Source: Trueperaceae bacterium (GTDB taxonomy: Bacteria > Deinococcota > Deinococci > Deinococcales > Trueperaceae). From it: 37,659 nt of DNA. The translations under genes were made by a program, and so were the position numbers. The DNA lies in NCBI GenBank assembly GCA_031581195.1, contig JAVLCF010000006.1:1-37659 (forward strand). The letters run 5' to 3'. The notes under the pieces are model-generated. The model did not search any database, was not told the origin of the DNA, and worked only from the letters and a program-made list of their open reading frames with translations. This document shows, piece after piece, positions 20,384 through 28,421 of the stretch; within the stretch, counting starts at the first letter, position 1; each line of letters opens with the position of its first letter.

Positions 20384-21627
20384 GCCGTGACCCCGAGCGA
20401 AGCGAGGGGCCCCTCGAGCGCCGCGCGGAGGGCGGGGAGGCCGAAGTGGGCGGCGGCGCGGGTGCGGTTCGCCGCAGCGATCCGGGCGCGCGCCTCGGGG
20501 TCGTCGAGGAGCGCGCGGACGCGCGCGACGGCGGCGTGGTCGATCGCGCCGTCGATCTCGACGAGGTCGAGGCCGGCGGGGGCGATGTCGGCGACGTAGA
20601 CGTCGTAGCGATTCACGAGCGCGACCCGGTCGAACGCGAGGGTCTCCAGGAGGGCGTTGCCGAACCCCTCGTACAGGCTGGGGTACGTGACGAAGTCGGC
20701 GGCGAGGTAGGCGTCTCGAAGCGCGAAGTGCGCATCGTCCCGGGCGGGTCCGAAGGCGTCGGGGACGTAGCGCAGGTCGACCCCTGCGGCGTCCGCCTGG
20801 GCGCGGAGGGCGGCGAGGGTGGCGTCCCCCTCGTCGCCCGAGGCGTGGGTGATGACGAGGACGTTGCGGGGGTCGTCGAGTCGCGCGAGGAGCTCGACGG
20901 CGAGGTGGATGCCTTTGCGGGGCACGACGCGGGTGGGTTGCAGGATCAGGCGGCGGTCGTGCTGGAGCCCCAACGCCGCGCGGACGCGGGCGCGGACGTC
21001 GGCCGCCTCGTCGGGGGTGGGGCGGGGGGCGCCGAAGTCCATGACGTTCGGGGCGACGGTGGCGTGCAGCCCCCTGCGCTGCGCGAGCGCGTCGGCGGCG
21101 GGGGTGTTGATCGCCAGGTGCCGCACGTGGGGGGCGTCCCACGGGAAGTAGGTCTCGAGCCAGTCGGGGACGCGCGGGTGGGCGAAGCGGTCGCGCTCCC
21201 AGGCGTAGTCGTGTTCGTGCGAGAGGGTCGGGAGGCCGGTCGCGTCGACGACGCGCGCGAGCGCGCCGGCGAGCGGGAGGTGCATGGGGATCGCCCAGGC
21301 GTTCTGGACGACGAGGAGGTCGGGGGCGGCGTGACGCACGACGGGAAGCATCGCATCGGCGAGGCGGTCGGCGGCGGTGGCGAGGTCGGTGGGCAGCGTC
21401 GGGTCGTCGGGCGCGTCGGCGGGGGGGAAGGCGCGCCGCTGCAGGGCGCGCGCCTCGGGCGCGCGGAAGTGCATGGCGGGCAGCGCGACGGCGCCGGGCG
21501 TCTCGACGTCGCCGGCGACGTCGCGGCGCTCGAAGCCCAGGTCCCCGAGCACGCGCGCGACCTTCGTCGCTTCGAGGGAGACGCCGTCGGTGCCGGCGAG
21601 GCGGGTGGCGAGGTGCAGGGCACGCAC
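20380..21627 (-). CDS. GT4-family glycosyltransferase
   Basis: 415 residues from GTG 21627. The N-terminus LHLATRLAGTDGVSLEATKVARVLGDLGFE is a GT-B start, and the C-terminal half has the retaining GT4 signatures QPTRVVPRKGIHLAVELLARL and the E-x7-E motif region in YPSLYEGFGNALLETLAF. Such proteins next to GH13_18 phosphorylases resemble mannosylglucosylglycerate synthases, which would use GDP-mannose and glucosylglycerate; this rests on context and recollection of the family. It overlaps the phosphorylase start by 4 nt and follows malG by only 75 bp. A biosynthetic transferase inside an import/phosphorolysis operon is unexpected. Confidence 0.75.
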   Translation of the reverse strand: MRALHLATRLAGTDGVSLEATKVARVLGDLGFERRDVAGDVETPGAVALPAMHFRAPEARALQRRAFPPADAPDDPTLPTDLATAADRLADAMLPVVRHAAPDLLVVQNAWAIPMHLPLAGALARVVDATGLPTLSHEHDYAWERDRFAHPRVPDWLETYFPWDAPHVRHLAINTPAADALAQRRGLHATVAPNVMDFGAPRPTPDEAADVRARVRAALGLQHDRRLILQPTRVVPRKGIHLAVELLARLDDPRNVLVITHASGDEGDATLAALRAQADAAGVDLRYVPDAFGPARDDAHFALRDAYLAADFVTYPSLYEGFGNALLETLAFDRVALVNRYDVYVADIAPAGLDLVEIDGAIDHAAVARVRALLDDPEARARIAAANRTRAAAHFGLPALRAALEGPLASLGVTA

Positions 21628-21628
21628 G

Positions 21629-21706
21629 TCAGGCCTCCGTGCGCAGGGTGGGCGCGGCCGCGGGGTCGGGGCGGGGGGAGGGGATCGGTTCGGCCTCGGT
21701 CGTCAT
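21629..21706 (-). CDS. Possible 25-residue ORF between malG-like and GT4 genes
   Basis: ATG 21706 overlaps the malG stop (ATGA) and the ORF stops at 21631-21629, 1 nt before the GTG of the GT4 gene. The product is Pro/Ala/Glu-rich (MTTEAEPIPSPRPDPAAAP...) with no recognisable fold. It may simply carry ribosomes from malG to the GT4 gene. Conservation is unknown. Confidence 0.25.
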   Translation of the reverse strand: MTTEAEPIPSPRPDPAAAPTLRTEA

Positions 21707-22932
21707 CCCTTCACCCCTCCGGAGGTCAGGCCCCCGACGAGGTACTTCTCGAACCAGAAGAACAGGATCATGATGGGGACCGTCACGACGACCGCGCCGG
21801 CCATGAGGTACTGGCGGGGGACCTCCTGCGAGTCGAGCGCCACCATGCCGCGCGAGAGGGTGAAGATCTCGGGGCTGTCGAGGAACATGAAGGCGAACAG
21901 GAACTCGTTCCAGGCGATCATGAACACGTACAGGCCGACCGAGGCGAGGGCGGGGAGCGACAGCGGCAGGGTGATGCGCCAGATGACCCCGAGGCGCGTC
22001 GAGCCGTCGATCATGCCGGCCTCCTCGAGGTCCTTGGGGAGCGTCTGGAAGTAGCTGCGGAGCATGTACAGCGCGACGGGGAGGGTGGTGGCGGGGTAGA
22101 CGACCAGCAGGCCGGGGAGGGTGTCGCGCAGCCCCAGTTGGCTGAAGATCGCGTAGAGCGGGATGACGAGCACGATGGCGGGGAACATGTAGATCAGCAG
22201 GATCGAGCGCGACAGCCAGGCGCGCCCGGGGAAGCGGAGGCGCGTCACGGCGTACGCGCCGAGCACCGCGAGGGCGAGGGTGATCGCGACGGTGACGACG
22301 GCGACGAAGGTGCTGTTGAGGATGAAGCGCGCGAAGTCGAACGTGATCAGGACCTCGCGGTAGCCGACGAGGAGCTCCGTGAGCCCGCGGGAGACGTCGA
22401 TCGCGAGGTTCGTCGGGTCGCGCAACAGCTCCGCCCGGGGCTTGAGCGACGAGGCGACCATGAACCAGAACGGCAGGACGACGATGGTGACGAAGAAGCC
22501 GAACCCCACGCCGCGCAGCCCGCGCAGCAGGACCCGTTCGCGGTCGTGCGGGTCGACGCGCACGAGGTCGATCTCGCGCAGCCCGTAGCGGGTGGTCTGG
22601 CCGATCAGGATCCACGTCACGACGGCGGCGGGGGCGCCCCAGAACGGGTGGGCGAGGTCGAGGGGCGCGCCGCCCGACGCCGCCGCCCACGCGAGCCCCA
22701 CCGCCGCCCCGGCGGTCCAGGCGGCGGGCGCGGGCGTGTCCTTGCCGCGGCGGAGGGCGGCGAGGACGCCGCCGAGCGCGGCGCCCGACGCGAGCGCCCA
22801 CCCGAGCGGTGCGGAGGCCGCCCCGGTGGTCGTGAGGGTCGTGAGGAGGCTCCAGGCGAGCACGAGGAGGGCGGCGGCGAAGGCGCCGACGAGGCTCGCG
22901 AGGGCGAAGCCGGCGGGTGAGGTGCGCATCAT
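21703..22932 (-). CDS. Sugar ABC transporter permease, MalG type
   Basis: 409 residues from ATG 22932, overlapping the malF stop (ATGA). A CUT1-type membrane subunit. The permease core is residues about 135-409: FVTIVVLPFWFMVASSLK, NSTFVAVVTVAITLALAVLGAYAVTRLRFPGR, and the ATPase-contacting EAA loop LEEAGMIDGSTRLGVIWRITLPLSLPAL near 315. It is about 120 residues longer than usual MalG proteins: the extra N-terminus contains several hydrophobic segments (12-32, 44-60, 70-86, 98-110), probably three to four more helices of unknown role. Confidence 0.9.
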   Translation of the reverse strand: MMRTSPAGFALASLVGAFAAALLVLAWSLLTTLTTTGAASAPLGWALASGAALGGVLAALRRGKDTPAPAAWTAGAAVGLAWAAASGGAPLDLAHPFWGAPAAVVTWILIGQTTRYGLREIDLVRVDPHDRERVLLRGLRGVGFGFFVTIVVLPFWFMVASSLKPRAELLRDPTNLAIDVSRGLTELLVGYREVLITFDFARFILNSTFVAVVTVAITLALAVLGAYAVTRLRFPGRAWLSRSILLIYMFPAIVLVIPLYAIFSQLGLRDTLPGLLVVYPATTLPVALYMLRSYFQTLPKDLEEAGMIDGSTRLGVIWRITLPLSLPALASVGLYVFMIAWNEFLFAFMFLDSPEIFTLSRGMVALDSQEVPRQYLMAGAVVVTVPIMILFFWFEKYLVGGLTSGGVKG

Positions 22933-24185
22933 TCCCCCTCCGGAGCGAAGCGGAAGTAGAGGATCATGAAGGTGGCCAGGATGACGAAGAGGACGACGGC
23001 GACGGCGGCGCCGGCACCGAGGTCGGCGAGCGCGAACGCCTGGTCGTACACCTGGACGGTGAGGGTCTTGGTGCCGGCGGCGCCGCCGGTCAGCAGGAAG
23101 ATGTCGTCGAACTTGTTGAACGTCCAGATGAAGCGCAGCAGGAACAGGGTCGAGAGGATGCCGACGAGCTGGGGCAGGGTGACGTACCAGAAGCGTTGCA
23201 GGGGGCTGGCGCCGTCGACGTCCGCCGCCTCGTACATGTCCTGCGGGATCGCCTGGAAGCGCGCGAGGATGAACAGGAAGGCGAAGGGGAAGTAGCGCCA
23301 CGCCTCGAACAGGATGACGACCGTGAGCGCCATCGGGACGGCCAGTTCGAGGCCGAACAGGTCGACGGTCGCGGTGCGGCGACTGAGGAAATTCACCGCC
23401 TGCTCGACGAGGCCGTACTCCTTGAGGACGGCGTTGACGTTCCCCGAGAGCGGGTCGAGGAGGAACGCCCAGGCGAAGGCGGCGGCGATGACGGGGGCGA
23501 CGTAGGGGAACAGGAACACGCCGCGCAGGACCCCCTTGCCGAGGAAGTCGGCGTGAAGGAGTTGGGCGGCGAACAGCCCCAGCAGGATCGAGCCGATCGT
23601 GCCGAAGACCGTGTACCAGAGGGTGACGCGCAGCGCCGGCCAGAAGTCGGGCGCGCCGATGACGCGACGGAAGTTGTCGAGCGTGAAGGTGGCGTCGGTG
23701 AGGACGTTCGGGGCGCGCCCGCGCATCTGGGGTCGGGTGGCGAGCGGGTCGGGGAAGCCGGCGTCGGCGTAGGCGGGCCCGGCCTCGAAGGTGAGGTCGA
23801 GGTTCTCGCGGTGGCCGCCCTCCCACGTCCCCAGGACGCAGGCGAGGTCGCGGCCGTCCTGCTCGCAGCGGGGGTCGTCGGTCGTCAGCGTCAGGCCGGC
23901 GGGGAGGGCGTCGAACAGGACGACGTCGCGGATGGCGACGTCGAGGGAGCTGCTGCGCATCTGGTAGCGCACGACGACGTCGCCGCCGACGGCGGTCGCT
24001 TCGCTGCGGAGGCGTTCGCGGACGATCGGTTCGGGGGGGCGCAGGTCGCCGAGCTCGACCGGTTTGAAGGCGATCCAGAAATTCGCGAGGACGGGGAAGA
24101 GGACGATCGCGAAGACGATCGCGAACGTCGGGGTGAGCATCAAATAGGCGAGTCGGGCTTCGCGGGCGGCGAGGGTTCCGCGCAC
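22929..24185 (-). CDS. Sugar ABC transporter permease, MalF type, with DUF11-like insert
   Basis: 418 residues from GTG 24185, with AGGAAGG 7 nt upstream. TM1 is about residues 13-40. Residues about 60-143 form an extracytoplasmic insert resembling a DUF11/Ig-like domain: IRDVVLFDALPAGLTLTTDDPRC ... LACVLGTWEGG, with C107 and C116 positioned for a disulfide. The permease core follows from about 180, with the EAA loop YEAADVDGASPLQRFWYVTLPQL near 325. With malG-like and malE-like genes it forms a CUT1 importer. No ATPase gene is present, so a shared MsmK/MalK-like ATPase elsewhere is expected. Confidence 0.9.
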   Translation of the reverse strand: MRGTLAAREARLAYLMLTPTFAIVFAIVLFPVLANFWIAFKPVELGDLRPPEPIVRERLRSEATAVGGDVVVRYQMRSSSLDVAIRDVVLFDALPAGLTLTTDDPRCEQDGRDLACVLGTWEGGHRENLDLTFEAGPAYADAGFPDPLATRPQMRGRAPNVLTDATFTLDNFRRVIGAPDFWPALRVTLWYTVFGTIGSILLGLFAAQLLHADFLGKGVLRGVFLFPYVAPVIAAAFAWAFLLDPLSGNVNAVLKEYGLVEQAVNFLSRRTATVDLFGLELAVPMALTVVILFEAWRYFPFAFLFILARFQAIPQDMYEAADVDGASPLQRFWYVTLPQLVGILSTLFLLRFIWTFNKFDDIFLLTGGAAGTKTLTVQVYDQAFALADLGAGAAVAVVLFVILATFMILYFRFAPEGE

Positions 24186-24205
24186 GGGACGTCCTTCCTG
24201 GGGGG

Positions 24206-24234
24206 CCCGGGGGCCGGCCGTGCCGGCCCCCGGG
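24206..24234 (-). repeat. REP-like stable hairpin between malE and malF
   Basis: A perfect 13-bp GC stem (24206-24218 with 24222-24234, 3-base loop) without a T-run, just after the binding-protein gene. As with the malE-malF intergenic hairpin of E. coli, it may stabilise the upstream mRNA and give more binding protein than permease. Confidence 0.6.
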
Positions 24235-24241
24235 GTGGGCG

Positions 24242-25573
24242 TCACTGCAGGGCGGCCACGCGGCTCTGCAAGCGTTCGACGGTCTCCTCGACGGTCGCTT
24301 CGCCGTCGAGGTAACTGCGGACGAGTTCGGCCATGACGCGGGTGCCGTAGAGGCGCGAGAGGAGCGCCCCTTCGCCCTGCGCGTACGCCCAGCGGTCGGC
24401 GACGGCGAGGCCGGCGACGATGTCGTTCACGACGTCCTCGCCGTACAGTTCCCCAAGCGAGGCGCGGCGGTCGACGCCGACGTCGAGTTCGCCCCAGCCG
24501 TCGACGAACGCCGTGGCGTCGGCGCTCGTGCCGTTGCGGACCGGGAACAGGCCTTCGGGCGCCATGGAGAGCCACTCGAGGTAGGCGTCGCCGTCGAGGA
24601 TCCACTCGACGAACGCTTGCGCCGCTTCGGTGTCGGCGTCGACGGTGATGCCCCAGTTGGAGAGCGCCGCCCAGCTGGCGCCCTCGGGGTGGTCGGGGCC
24701 GGCGAGGTTGGTGACGATGCCGGTGACTTCGGCGAGCTCGGTGGTGGTGGGGTCGTCGCCGATCGTGACGGGGGCCGCGTCGCGGAGGCCGGCCATCTCG
24801 TCGAGGATGAACGGCGACCAGACGATCATGGCGGCGCGCCCGTCGAAGTACAGCTCGCGCGACTGTTGCCAGAAGAGGTTGCCGTCGGGGCTGGCGTCGG
24901 CGAGGGTCTTGTAGAACTCGAGCGCGTGGGTGGTGGCCTCCGCGTCGAGGCCGATGCTGCCGTCGTCGTTCACGAGCTGCACGCCGTTGGCGAGGAACAG
25001 GTGCTCGATGACCTGCATCGTGTAGTCGTTGTCGACGTCGGTGGCGGCGACGAAGCCGAAGGTGTTCGGGGGGTCGTGGAGCGCTTCGACGGCGGTTTCG
25101 ATCGCGGCGTAGCTGGTGGGCGGCGCCAGGCCGGCCTCCTCGAAGAGGTCGGCGCGGTAGACGAGCAGCTGCGTCCAGCCGTCGCTGGGCACCGCGGCGT
25201 AGCCGTCGGGGGTGGCGTTGAGGCCGAGCAGGCCCTGCGCGAACGTGCTCTCCCCGAGGGCGTCGATGACCTCGCTGGCGGCGGTGACGTCGAGGATGCC
25301 GGCCTCGGCCCAGCCGATCGTCTGGCTGACCGGGTGGTAGATGAGGTCGGGCAGGTCGCCGGCGCTGAAGGCGGCGGTGATGCGCGTCGCGAGTTCGGAC
25401 TCCTCGACGGGGATCACCTCGATCGCGGTGCCGGTCTGCGCCTCGAACTGCGCGGCGATGCTCTCCTGCACCTCCATGCGTTCGGGTTGGACCTGCGTGG
25501 TCCACATGCGCAGTTGCGCGAACGCCAAGCTGCCGATCAGGGCCAACGCGAGGGGGACGACGAGTCGTTTCAC
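24242..25573 (-). CDS. Sugar ABC transporter substrate-binding protein, MalE type
   Basis: 443 residues from GTG 25573, with AGGAGG about 6 nt upstream. A Sec signal peptide (KR, hydrophobic core LVVPLALALIGSLAFA, cleavage before Q20) without a lipobox cysteine predicts a soluble periplasmic protein. The body is a cluster B (CUT1) binding protein: ESIAAQFEAQTGTAIEVIPV, AAFSAGDLPDLIYH, YAAVPSDGWTQLLVYRADLFEEAGLAPPTSYAAIETAVEAL, AAMIVWSPFI. The ligand is unknown; the neighbouring phosphorylase suggests a glucoside such as glucosylglycerate or sucrose. It follows lacI by 78 bp, which contain a 6-bp hairpin (25595-25611). Confidence 0.92.
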   Translation of the reverse strand: MKRLVVPLALALIGSLAFAQLRMWTTQVQPERMEVQESIAAQFEAQTGTAIEVIPVEESELATRITAAFSAGDLPDLIYHPVSQTIGWAEAGILDVTAASEVIDALGESTFAQGLLGLNATPDGYAAVPSDGWTQLLVYRADLFEEAGLAPPTSYAAIETAVEALHDPPNTFGFVAATDVDNDYTMQVIEHLFLANGVQLVNDDGSIGLDAEATTHALEFYKTLADASPDGNLFWQQSRELYFDGRAAMIVWSPFILDEMAGLRDAAPVTIGDDPTTTELAEVTGIVTNLAGPDHPEGASWAALSNWGITVDADTEAAQAFVEWILDGDAYLEWLSMAPEGLFPVRNGTSADATAFVDGWGELDVGVDRRASLGELYGEDVVNDIVAGLAVADRWAYAQGEGALLSRLYGTRVMAELVRSYLDGEATVEETVERLQSRVAALQ

Positions 25574-25651
25574 GGGCTTCCTCCTTCGTACCGTCGAGCC
25601 GCGGGGGCTCGGGGGCGTGTCCGAACCGCGCCGGTCTGCGCGGGTGTCGGC

Positions 25652-26638
25652 CTAGCGGGGCGGCGGGACCGTGGAGTCCCGCGGGACGAGGTCGGGCGTG
25701 ACCGGCGCGGGGGGGCCCGCGCCGGCGTCGAAGAGGCGGGCGGCGGCGTCGCGCCCGAGGGCGCGTCCGGGCTGCCGGACGGTGGTGAGGGGCGGGTCGA
25801 GGTAGGCGCTCCAGGGGAGGTCGTCGAAGCCGACGACGGACAGGTCGTCGGGGAGGTGCAGGCCGCGTTCGCGGGCGGCGGCGTAGAAGCCGGCGGCGAC
25901 CCGGTCGTTGGCGCACAGGACGGCGGTGGCGTCGCCGTCGGCGAGGAGGGTGGCGCCGGCGGCGCGGCCGCTTTCTTCGCTGAAGTCGGTGTCGACGACG
26001 CGGCGGACGCGCAGGCCGTGGCGGGGGGCGAGGGTGCGGAGGGCGGCGCGGCGTTCCGCGCCGTCGCGGCGCGGGCCGGCGAGGTGGGCGACGTCGCGGT
26101 GCCCGAGGGCGGCGAGGTGGGCCAGGGCGGCGTCGATGCCGGCGTGGTTGTCGATGCGGACCTCGGGGACGCCGCCGTCGCCGGGCGGGCGTTCCGCACC
26201 GACGTGCACGACCGGCGTGTCGCCGACCAGGTCGCGGAGGGGGGCGTCGTGCAGGTGGCTGCCGATCAGGACGAGGCCGTCGACGCGGCGGGCGACGAGC
26301 GTGGCGACGCGGCGCGCTTCGCGCGCCTCGTCGCGGTGGTCGGTCATGATCGTCGCGAGTTTGTCGTGGGCTTCGAGGACGTCCTCGACGCCGCGTGCGA
26401 TGGCGGCGTTGAGGGGTCCGACGAGGTCGGGGACGAGGATGCCGACGACGTCGCTGCGGCCGGTGATGAGGCCGCGGGCGGCGGGGTTGGGGACGTAGCC
26501 GAGGTCGCGGATGGCGTCGCGCACCACGCGGGCGGTGGCGTCGGCGACGGCGCCGCCGTTGACGACGCGGGAGACCGTCGCCGTGGAGACGGCGGCGTGT
26601 CGAGCGACGTCGTGCAGGGTGGGGGGACGGTCGGGCAT
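25652..26638 (-). CDS. LacI-family transcriptional regulator
   Basis: 328 residues, ATG 26638 with AGGAGG 3 nt upstream. LHDVARHAAVSTATVSRVVNG (residues 7-27) is the LacI helix-turn-helix, followed by the hinge PNPAARGLITGRSDVVGILVPDL and a sugar-binding periplasmic-type core (VVGFDDLPWSAYLDPPLTTVRQPG near residue 277). It is first in a same-strand run lacI-malE-malF-malG-GT4-phosphorylase and most likely represses that operon until a sugar binds. Two LacI-type operators bracket its own promoter, which argues for autoregulation of the whole operon. Confidence 0.92.
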   Translation of the reverse strand: MPDRPPTLHDVARHAAVSTATVSRVVNGGAVADATARVVRDAIRDLGYVPNPAARGLITGRSDVVGILVPDLVGPLNAAIARGVEDVLEAHDKLATIMTDHRDEAREARRVATLVARRVDGLVLIGSHLHDAPLRDLVGDTPVVHVGAERPPGDGGVPEVRIDNHAGIDAALAHLAALGHRDVAHLAGPRRDGAERRAALRTLAPRHGLRVRRVVDTDFSEESGRAAGATLLADGDATAVLCANDRVAAGFYAAARERGLHLPDDLSVVGFDDLPWSAYLDPPLTTVRQPGRALGRDAAARLFDAGAGPPAPVTPDLVPRDSTVPPPR

Positions 26639-26668
26639 CGGCCTCCTGGCGCCCCGAAGCGGGACGAC

Positions 26669-26682
26669 TGCAAACGTTTACA
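26669..26682. promoter_or_regulatory. LacI-type operator 1
   Basis: TGCAAACGTTTACA is a near-perfect palindrome with the central CG of LacI-family operators. It lies at about +10 to +24 relative to the predicted start of the lacI operon. Confidence 0.75.
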
Positions 26683-26698
26683 TCTTGTCGATGGCTCC

Positions 26699-26727
26699 AC
26701 TATGGCGCACGGCGAGCCGGAATGCAA
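26699..26727 (-). promoter_or_regulatory. Promoter of the lacI-malEFG operon
   Basis: On the minus strand TTGCAT (26727-26722) and CATAGT (26704-26699) are 17 bp apart, giving a start near 26692. The -35 overlaps operator 2 and operator 1 lies just downstream of the start. Confidence 0.6.
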
Positions 26728-26736
26728 GCGTTTTCA
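26723..26736. promoter_or_regulatory. LacI-type operator 2
   Basis: TGCAAGCGTTTTCA, a slightly degenerate copy of operator 1, centred 54 bp from it and overlapping the -35 of the operon promoter. The AT-rich octamers stand out strongly in this GC-rich sequence. Confidence 0.7.
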
Positions 26737-26760
26737 GCGGCCGGCGGGCGGGCGCCGCCC

Positions 26761-27408
26761 TCAGGCGTCGCGCACGACGTCGTGGAGGACGACGACGAGG
26801 ACGACGCCCGCGTGGACGTCGACGCGGGTCCCGTCGCCCTCCGCGACGTTCGACACCCCGCGCCCCACGCCGCGCGGGAGGGCGGCCGCGTCCAGCGGGT
26901 AGGCGGCGCCGCCCACGCTCACGCGGGCGACGTCGCCGAACCCCACCAGACTGAACGTCGTCCCCGCCGGCAGCGGCAGGTCCAGCGCGCCGCCGGCCGC
27001 GACCGGATGGACGTCCTGCAGGCCGTCCAGGAGCGCGAGCGCCTCGCCGCGCTCCGCGCGGCGCGCGGCGATCTGCGCCGCCGCCAGCGACTGGTCGAGC
27101 CGCCCCCCGAACGCCCCCACGACGAGGGTACGCGTCGCCCCCCGCGCCCGCGCGGCGTCGAGCGCCAACTCCAGGTCGAGGACGTCCTTGTCGGCGGGGG
27201 CCGCCTCGACCGCGAGGCCGGGCCAGGCCGCCCGGTCGGCTTCGCGCACCGAATCGAGGTCGCCGACCAGCCGGTCGGGCGTCACGCCCAACGCCGCGGC
27301 GTGCCGGAGGCCGCCGTCCGCCGCGATCACGAGGGTCGCGTCGCGCACCGCCGCGCGCAGGCGGGCGGTGGCGTGCACCGCCCCGCCCGCCAGCACCAGC
27401 GCCGTCAC
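26761..27408 (-). CDS. thiN: Thiamine pyrophosphokinase
   Basis: 215 residues from GTG 27408, overlapping the ATPase stop (GTGA). It transfers pyrophosphate from ATP to thiamine, giving TPP. ADGGLRHAAALGVTPDRLVGDLDSV (residues 30-54) holds the D31-G-G and GDLDS motifs, K74-D and D-x-E lie near 74-80, and GAFGGRLDQSLA (98-109) is the family signature; the C-terminal half is the thiamine-binding beta domain (GTTFSLVGFGD, LPRGVGRGVSN). Its place after thiP-thiQ-like genes completes a salvage route from uptake to cofactor. Confidence 0.93.
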   Translation of the reverse strand: MTALVLAGGAVHATARLRAAVRDATLVIAADGGLRHAAALGVTPDRLVGDLDSVREADRAAWPGLAVEAAPADKDVLDLELALDAARARGATRTLVVGAFGGRLDQSLAAAQIAARRAERGEALALLDGLQDVHPVAAGGALDLPLPAGTTFSLVGFGDVARVSVGGAAYPLDAAALPRGVGRGVSNVAEGDGTRVDVHAGVVLVVVLHDVVRDA

Positions 27409-28421
27409 GCGTCGTCCTCGAGCGGCGTCCAGGCGTCGTCGGGCACCCGCAGCGACAGCGCCTCCCCGACGCCGGGGACGTCGCTAGGCAGTTCCCGGGG
27501 GCGGGCCACCCAGCGCAGCGTGGCGCCCCAGTCGGGGGCCTCCAGGTCGAAGGCGACCTCGGCCCCGAGCCGCACGACCCGCGCGACGGAGAACGGCCGC
27601 CCGTCCGGGTCGGGCGTCCACCGCTCGGTGCGCAGCAGCACCGGCCCGCCGAACCCGAGGCGACGACCCACGTCGGCCGGCAGCACCTCCCGGAGGCCCA
27701 GGAAGCGCGCCGTCCAGACGTCGCCGGGCGCGTCGAGCAGCGCGTCCGGGGTCGCCACCCGGCGGATGCGGCCGGCCCGCATGAGCGCCACGACGTCCCC
27801 GAGCGCGAACGCCTCCCGCTGGTCGTGCGTGACGTACACCGCCCGCAGGTCGAGGGACCCGAGCAGGTCCCGGAGCTCCGTCTCGAGGTCCGCCCGCAAC
27901 GCCCGGTCGAGGTTGCTGAGCGGTTCGTCGAGCAGCAGCGTTCGCGGGTGCGGCGCAAGCGCTCGCGCCAACGCGACGCGTTGCCGTTGCCCGCCCGACA
28001 GCTCGTGCGGGCGGCGCGCCTCGGCGCCGGCGAGACCGACGCGCTCCAAGAGCTCCGCGACGCGGGCGCGGCGCGCGGCGCGCGACCAGCCGGCCTCGAC
28101 GAGCGCGAAGGCGACGTTGCCCGCGACGTCGAGGTGCGGGAACAACGCGAAATCCTGGAACACCATCCCCACCCCCCGCCGTTGCGCCGGGATGGGCGCC
28201 AGGTCGCGCCCCGCGAGCGTCACGCGGCCCGCGTCGGGCGGTTCGAGGCCGGCGAGGATCCGCAGCAACGTCGATTTCCCGCAGCCCGACGGGCCGAGGA
28301 GCGCCACCGTCGCGCCGGCCGGCACGTCCAGGTCGACGCCGTCGAGGGCCCGCACGGCGCCGTAGCGGCGGACGACGCCGCGGACCGCGAGGACGTCGTC
28401 GTCGGCCGGCGCCGCGCTCAC
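27405..28421 (-). CDS. thiQ: Thiamine-type ABC transporter ATP-binding protein
   Basis: 338 residues from GTG 28421, overlapping the permease stop (GTGA). Walker A GPSGCGKST (43-51), Q-loop Q89 in VFQDFALFPHL, signature LSGGQ (141-145), Walker B LLLDEP (162-167) and switch His in THDQREA are intact. It is about 100 residues longer than E. coli ThiQ: residues about 240-338 look like a TOBE-type regulatory domain, as in PotA/FbpC relatives. Assignment to thiamine rests on the neighbours thiP-like, thiN and the riboswitch-controlled thiB, not on the ATPase itself; an iron or other CUT-like role is the alternative. Confidence 0.85.
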   Translation of the reverse strand: MSAAPADDDVLAVRGVVRRYGAVRALDGVDLDVPAGATVALLGPSGCGKSTLLRILAGLEPPDAGRVTLAGRDLAPIPAQRRGVGMVFQDFALFPHLDVAGNVAFALVEAGWSRAARRARVAELLERVGLAGAEARRPHELSGGQRQRVALARALAPHPRTLLLDEPLSNLDRALRADLETELRDLLGSLDLRAVYVTHDQREAFALGDVVALMRAGRIRRVATPDALLDAPGDVWTARFLGLREVLPADVGRRLGFGGPVLLRTERWTPDPDGRPFSVARVVRLGAEVAFDLEAPDWGATLRWVARPRELPSDVPGVGEALSLRVPDDAWTPLEDDA

